A stretch of DNA of 64,000 bases, taken from positions 868,001-932,000 of the forward strand of contig JAEPQZ010000005.1 in assembly GCA_016758905.1 (NCBI GenBank). The letters run 5' to 3'. Each line of letters begins with the position of its first letter. Position 1 is the first letter of the stretch. A program made the position numbers and the translations under genes. The stretch is from Umbelopsis isabellina (lineage: Eukaryota; Mucoromycota; Umbelopsidomycetes; Umbelopsidales; Umbelopsidaceae). The notes beneath the pieces were generated by a model. It made no database searches. It worked only from the letters and a program-made list of their open reading frames with translations, and was not told the DNA's origin. This document shows, one piece after another, positions 58,068-64,000 of the stretch.

Positions 58068-59230
58068 AAAAAAAACCTATTCTAACGAAAGACAATTCTA
58101 TATATCCATTCATACATGAAATCCATGTCTCCCCCTCTTGAAACATTGTAAAACCTATTCTACTTCGGCTCGAATGAACCAATATCGTTGTCAATCTTCA
58201 CTTTCCCTTTCTTCACACATGTACATATTTTAGGAATACCTCTGAACCTCCATTTTCATTCACTCCCTTTTTTCTCTATTTTGAAGTGCCTGATTTTCAT
58301 TGAAATACAACAATTATGCAATCCAATGTACCGTTGATACGAGGTTATTTACTTTTAGCGTCCTCAGCAGGTACTGGCATATGATAAACGGCGTGCAGGA
58401 AACTCAAAAAAAAAAAAAAAAGTTATTGTCCGCACAAATAAGTAAAGGTATGACTGCCTTCGCGAATATGAGTATGGCAGCATGGTGCCTGATGCGTGGT
58501 AATTAGCAGTCAAATTATCACGATTTGTTACTTGATGTGGAAATTGTTCTTCTGCAAACGACCTGGGGTTCAGATTGTGCTAAAATACCGCCAGTCAGCT
58601 CCGATTTCTTACGAAACAAGGGCCATGAGCAAGGAATAAAATCGGGCATGCAAATATTTAGCTTAATCTTTATATCAGCGCACGAGGAATTAAAGAGGTA
58701 TCATCAGTTAAGCTCATATGTATCCCTTTATCAGACATACGATTGTAACGTAGTACATCGTGTTATTTTTGTAAAGTCAAAAGGAAAATAGTTGCCATAT
58801 TTGATCAGATAGAAAAGTGATGTTTAAAGCTTGTCTTAACATATGAGGCCAGCTATGATACCATTAATAAAAGTGAAACCTGTATTCAGGAACTCATATA
58901 GCTTAAAGGAAGGAATTTTATGATGTTATCGATATAATGTTTGAATCGGTTATCCGAGTGCGGATACTCTCCTTCAATAAGATTGCAAGAAGATACATTA
59001 GTGTGCGGTGTTTGTGAAGCTGTCAAGTCGGGGGCAGCTAAAAGCAGTAAAATAGCGTGGACCCTGCTTAACGTGATAGAAAATTTTTCATGATAGAGCA
59101 TCATAACTTGTCGGAGAATGCTAACATGACGCTTTACAATCATTATCTCGGTTTGAATTAAGGCGGATGGTGTTGGCGCGGGTGCCTAGCTAATCTTTAA
59201 GATAGGGTGAAGGGGCCTCTCGGTTGACAA
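58068..59230. other. Gene-poor spacer, 1.2 kb
   Basis: The short frames here are scattered over both strands and show no domain or good start context. An A15 run lies near 58408-58422. I see no RNA gene or repeat. Confidence 0.5.
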
Positions 59231-59238
59231 TATATAAA
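59231..59238 (+). promoter_or_regulatory. TATA box of the 66-aa gene
   Basis: TATATAAA lies 82 nt upstream of the ATG at 59320, followed by a pyrimidine-rich leader. This is the usual spacing for a TATA promoter with a short 5' UTR. Confidence 0.6.
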
Positions 59239-59319
59239 GACGGTAGGTTTCAAGTCGTATTTTACTTATCAACAAAGCAATCAAGGCTACTCTCCATTCC
59301 AATTCATTATCAATCCAAC

Positions 59320-59520
59320 ATGTTCGCTAAGAAACTCGCCGTTACCTCCTTGGTCTCCACCGCTGCTTATGCCACCTATATCCGCAGCAATGCCTCCCCC
59401 GTCCAAGCTCATTCTAAGTACATGACCGCCAAGCCTCTTGCTGAGCACATTGATCAATGGAAGACTTTCAACAAGGGCTTTGGTATGACTGATGTTGGTC
59501 GCTCGTGTGGAGGATTGTAA
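59320..59520 (+). CDS. Small 66-aa protein, presequence-like N-terminus, unrecognised
   Basis: The frame starts MFAKKLAVTSLVSTAAYATY: two Lys followed by a hydrophobic, Ala/Ser/Thr-rich stretch, which could be a mitochondrial presequence with a short membrane helix. The C-terminal part is polar (AEHIDQWKTFNKGFGMTD). It ends with Cys-Gly-Gly-Leu. Codons are mostly C-ending or preferred ones (GCC, ACC, AAG), like the ribosomal genes and unlike most genes here, and the start has a good context (caacATG). Together with the TATA box this suggests a strongly expressed small gene. I do not know the family. Confidence 0.65.
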   Translation: MFAKKLAVTSLVSTAAYATYIRSNASPVQAHSKYMTAKPLAEHIDQWKTFNKGFGMTDVGRSCGGL

Positions 59521-59923
59521 GCGCCAACATGCCATGGTTCGAAGCGTATCAATGCTCGATTTGAGAAACACACATTGATATCGTTATTTGTACGAATCCT
59601 GTACAAATGCAAATAATTTCGCATTTCTCTCCAATCCCTTTCCATTGTATATTATCCATCATATCATATCCATTTTGTCCATTTTGTATCATAGAATTGA
59701 TCCTGTCTTGATTAAAAAAAAAAAAAAAACATTATCAAAAATCAAATGCTCAGTTATTTTTTGGTTTGTGGTGGTCGTGTCAACTAATAGACTCTCCCAC
59801 GAGACTTGCTTGATTTGGCCAACTGATTTTTTTTGACTTGGCTGGTGCATCATTGTGTCCCAATTTCAACCTGCGTTTTCCAGTCCCCGCTTACTTCATA
59901 CCTCTTTCATATTGTTTGTTGGA
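59521..59923. other. Spacer with A15 tract
   Basis: The 403 bp before the paladin gene hold no gene. An A-rich run lies at about 59715-59729. Confidence 0.5.
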
Positions 59924-62900
59924 ATGGCAAACAGTCCACCCCGCAAAGATGCAGTTACACCTTTCTTACCAACCACTCATAGCCCAAGATCTATGTCCAG
60001 CCAACGCAAAGGCTCATTGCCTGGAGTGAACGGGTCTGTCAATACATCCAACAGTCGATCGGCTTCAATGGACTCTCCGACCCTTCAGCCCTCACGATTT
60101 GTGCCGTCTCGCGTTATTCATTCGCACTCACAGCCAGGACAACGAACTTTGTCAAACGATGGGTCTCCTATTTCGTCGCCCAAAGGCCATACAATGGTGG
60201 CTAAACCGTACACCACTCAATATGATCCCAGAAACCTATTGAAGGTTGTAACCAGCGTTGTCAAAACAAGATCTGGCAGTGTTTTGGCCAGAAACACCAT
60301 CTTGAAGATGGATCATTTTCCTAGTGGTAAGGTGACTCAATCCGGTTTTCGACAGACGACCATTATCACTTTATGTACATTTATACTGTATCTGACAAAT
60401 AACTTACCACCAACTATTAGGTGCACACTCAAATCTGGACTTTCACTTGCAAGGGGCTCCCAACTTTCGCATGGTCGATTTGAATGTATATGGTGTTGCT
60501 CAGCCAACTGTATGTAGTGTCATCTTTGAAGTGTGCTTCTCTGTTTGGTCGTGTGACTTAGTGCTTTAATGTTTTTTACAGGTCATTGGGTTGTCAACTA
60601 TTTTAGCCTTATTGAATTGTCACCCAAAAAGCCATGTACAAGCTTCATGTTCGTGGTAAGTACCTCTATCTACACTTGGTCTTCACCCAATCAGCATCGT
60701 CCGATCATATTTATGACTATTTTGATAGGTTTTCTACCCGCGAAGAACCGTTAGGTAGGACAAAACCCATCATTCTGCATGAAATATCCAATAAGAGGTG
60801 TGCTAAACAATTCTCTATTAACAAATTAGTTTATCTCAACGGAACCCCTTACGTTCTGCGAGAATATACAAAGCCCATGCAGAACATAAGAGCTTATTAT
60901 GGAATGAATTCGCAACGACTAGAGAAGATGGAGGAACGACTGAAAGCAGATGTGGTAAAGGAAAATGGTAAATTCGGGGGACTGGTCCTAGTACATCAAG
61001 AGCTATGTGAGTTTTGTTGTTTATCAGGCAGATTGATGATAAGCATACCGATATCTAAATTATTTGTAATATGTAGTGGACGGAACGCTTGTGCCTTGCT
61101 GGTTATCTGCGGACTCGATTCAAACACCGAAAGAAGGTATCTACACTTTTTGAAAGCCAGTCTGTTGGACGTGAGAAAAGAGCTATCAACCATTAACCAC
61201 CAGCTCTATTCAGTTTTTCAAAAGTTTCAACAGGACAATTACCGTCTTCAATACTTTCGTATACCCATTTGTCCAGACCAATCTCCTGGAGATAATTATC
61301 TGGATGAATATGTCAGAATTATCAAGACATTGGAGCCTACTGATCCACTTATTTTCAACTGCGGCATGGGAGTTGTACGGAGTAAGTTTGAGCCCTATGC
61401 ACAATTTTGAGAAATATGCAAGTCTGTTCTAACTCATACACATTTAGCTACGGTTGGTATGATTGTGGCGCAAATCATCAGACGAACTCAATTGATAGAG
61501 CGTGGGATACCTGATCCTTTCCCAATCATCGGGTGGGACTATAGTCATGCTATGGATGGTGACTTGGAAGGAAAGCCACCTATCATGGCTCCAGAACTAG
61601 TTAGAGGTCTGGAAGAAGAAGCTGAGAAAAATAGTCAAACTAAATCGCTTTTGCGCTTGGTATATGTACTAGAGAAAGGTAAGGCACCTAACATGTGGGT
61701 CGTAATAACTCAAAAAGCTCGTCATATTTATCTTTCTTGTTAGGACTCGAATCAAAGATGTCACCTCATTCTGCCATTGAATGGGCACTTGCTCGGGGAC
61801 AGTCAATTGATGCGTTGACTCAAGCCATCAGAGGCAATTATCTCAGTATCGTAGCTTTGGCATCAGCGTTGGAAAGTGGTAGCTACAGCAAAAAGCTTCT
61901 CGATGAAGTTATTGATAGATCGGATGCTGTCATCAATCTTCGAGAAGATATCTTGATGAACAGGGTTAGACAGACTGCCGTTACTTCTAATCAGCAAGAG
62001 TATGAGCCAAGCAACAATGAATATTTAGCAAAGGCATTGGCTGGGTTGGAACGATACTTTTTTCTGCTCATCTTCACTTCTTACATCAATGAATCCAAGG
62101 ATACTAGATTTACACAACGGTTCTCTGATTGGGTGAAAAATCGATCTGAAATTTGGAGCATGCTGGGAAAGCTTCGTAGAAAAGGTCCCCAGTTGTATTT
62201 ATTCCGTCCAGTGGATGATCTTACGCGCCTCGGTAATAACAGAGATGGAGCTACTAGTGGATCCGTTAATACCTTTGGCCAAAACCTTGGTATGTTTGGC
62301 ATGAATAATCAGAACGAGAACCGTGTTGCTGGAGAAGTTGAGGGATATGCCTTGAAGGTAAAACGACATTTCCCACATTTATTTAGTTTGGTGATTTAGT
62401 GAATTGTTTCATCTTTACTCACCACAACAATTTGTAGGCAAGATCAGGATCTGTCCTCACTTCTCATACAATTCTCAAAGTCGACTTTTGGCAAAGTCAA
62501 TGGGATCTGCCTGAAGAGCAACAATCAGGACTTTTTGTATCGTCTCCCAGTATTCAGCGGGATGGATTTATTGAAAGGAATCGAGCCCCGAGCGAATACG
62601 ATGACATAGTAGCGGGAGCATCCAATTTCCGCCGTGTGCCTCAAACCTCGGTGTATGGTGTTGCTCAACCGACTATCGAGGGACTGCAAAATGTTTTACG
62701 AAAACTCAGAAAGGATAAGGGGCAGAGTGAAAAGATTTTATGGATCAACACTCGCGAAGAACCTATTATATACATCAATGGAATACCCTATGTACTTCGA
62801 GACCGCTACTTTACCCTTCGTAACATACGTGCTTACTCAGGTATCACGTCCAACCGTCTGGAAATGTTGGAGGAGCGACTCAAAGAAGATGTCATCAACG

Positions 62901-64000
62901 AGACTCTGAATTACGAAGGCCGCATTTTGCTTCATGGTGAAGACCAAGAAGGCAATGTTCGAGCTGTCTGGGAAGATGTTCATGTCGATGATGTCCTGAC
63001 AGTCAAAGATGTTATGGAACAAGTTGCTAATAGTGTATCGAATGATTCTGATGGCGATGAAGAGGGTGGAGCTGAAAATGGGAAATCTCAGATCACCCTT
63101 GATTATCATCGAGTTCCTGTCACAGCTGAGAAGCCACCGGAATGGAAGGACTTTGATGATATGAGAAACCTGATCGCTAGTGCAGATCATCCTGACGCAA
63201 GTATTGTTCTAAACTGTCAAGTTGGACTTGGTAGATCAACCACTGGTAAGCAACATCACTGGAGGTCATGAGCCCGTAATACAGTGTAGCTAACATAAGT
63301 CGATAGGAACTGTGATTGCAACATTATTGACAGCATGGATGTACCCTGTTAAATCAAAGTTGAAAGAAGAGCAAGGGCAAATGGAGAAGTCACCACGACC
63401 ACGTTTGAATTATCAGCTTATTAACAGCTTGCTGAGAGTCATCAAAAATGGCTTGGAAGTCAAGTCCATGGTCGACGACGCCATTGATCGATGCGGAGAA
63501 TTCCTTAATCTTCGAGATGTGATCGAAGATATGCACATGAAAGCTGAAAACGAGAAAGACACTGCTAGCACCAAGCGTGCTATCAAGAAAGGAATTACTG
63601 CTCTTGAAAGATACTTTTTACTTATATGCTTCCAGTCTTATCTCGACCAGACGTCTCCAGAAGCTGTTGATGACACAGAAACGTTTGAAACATGGATGAA
63701 GCGCCATCCCGAATTAAGTACTATCTTACTTGAAACTCGCAAAGAAGATATCGAGGTCATTATACCAGTCGAAAGTTCCATTGGAGATGGTGTAGCTTTG
63801 GAGACCGAGGTCATGGGTGTTGTTAACTCACGCCACGGTCAAGTTCTGGCGCAACAAACCATTTTGAAACATGATGCATTCCCTGGATGTCAAAAGATGA
63901 GTTTGCGCGAGAAAGTTGATGGTGCTCCAAATTATCGTCGTGTTGAAGCCAAAAAAATCAAGGCTGCAGTCAAATTCTCTAATTTTAGTGCCAATACTAG
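59924..64000 (+). CDS. Paladin-like multi-domain phosphatase, 3' end outside window
   Basis: Eleven exons seen (59924-60326, 60421-60509, 60582-60655, 60729-60754, 60830-61006, 61077-61136, 61214-61381, 61448-61678, 61744-62357, 62438-63245, 63307 to the edge), at least 1114 aa. A Ser/Pro-rich N-terminus is followed by repeated units of the PTP-like phytase/paladin type. Each unit starts with RxGxVL-x-x-x-TILK (TRSGSVLARNTILK; ARSGSVLTSHTILK; SRHGQVLAQQTILK), then GAPNFR or GASNFR, VYGVAQPT, STREEP/NTREEP and NGTPYVLR or NGIPYVLR. Units 1 and 2 each end with a CX5R loop: NCGMGVVRTT and NCQVGLGRST. Unit 3 is cut by the window edge. Paladin in animals acts on signalling phosphoinositides; activity here is inferred. 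Exon 4 is 26 nt. Confidence 0.9.

Overview
The window is nuclear DNA of a fungus, probably an early-diverging one (Mucoromycota, possibly Mucorales). The evidence is the fungal set OPI1, SLA2, TYR1, ADP1-type ABC transporter and OST1, together with genes better known from animals and early-diverging fungi (SARAF, GILT thiol reductase, paladin, a TBRG1-like FY-rich protein, TMEM70, purine nucleoside phosphorylase). Genes are packed closely and most are cut by introns of about 45-100 nt with GTAAGT-like donors. The placement is an inference from gene content; no rRNA or other marker is present. I saw no virus-derived element, transposon or CRISPR array.

Layout. 1-8.8 kb (all +): 3' end of an epsin-like endocytic adaptor, SARAF, an ADP1-type ABCG transporter, and the GPI-anchor GlcNAc transferase subunit GPI3/PIG-A. 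9-12.9 kb (all -): an unknown intronless protein, a 63-aa membrane protein, a PPxY membrane protein and acyl-protein thioesterase. 13.5-23.6 kb: NmrA-like reductase (+), a divergent HSF-type transcription factor (-), mitochondrial Hsp70 (-), PNP (-), RAMP4 (+), GILT (-), and the divergent ribosomal pair uL13 (-) and eS21 (+). 23.8-31 kb: SLA2 (-), a TMEM70-family protein (+), TYR1 (+). 31-36.5 kb: two intronless genes (methyltransferase, secreted GH1 enzyme) either side of a tRNA-Ala, AT-rich spacers, then a BolA protein. 36.7-48.7 kb: aldo-keto reductase (+), SDR (-), OST1 (+), the RagA GTPase GTR1 (+), an FY-rich protein (-), an FBXO9-type F-box protein (+), a GNAT (-). 49-64 kb: rhodanese-tyrosine phosphatase (+), a second PPxY membrane protein (-), DNA primase large subunit PRI2 (-), OPI1 (+), a 66-aa protein (+) and a paladin-like phosphatase that runs off the right edge.

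The genes do not form one pathway cluster. Themes recur: ER and secretory functions (PIG-A, OST1, RAMP4, SARAF, GILT), mitochondrial functions (Hsp70, TMEM70, BolA), endocytosis and ubiquitin (epsin-like, SLA2, PPxY proteins, F-box), and nutrient or stress signalling (GTR1, MAPK-phosphatase type PTP, OPI1, HSF-like factor). The most interesting signals are the HSF-fold factor whose recognition helix has lost its key arginine and lies beside mtHsp70, a 40-bp-period promoter duplication, and textbook regulatory sites in the expected promoters: a UAS-INO at OPI1, an MCB at PRI2, and a CRE at the tyrosine phosphatase.

Exon boundaries were read by eye from splice signals and frame. For every multi-exon gene that is complete in the window the exon lengths add up to a whole number of codons, but none is confirmed by transcripts.
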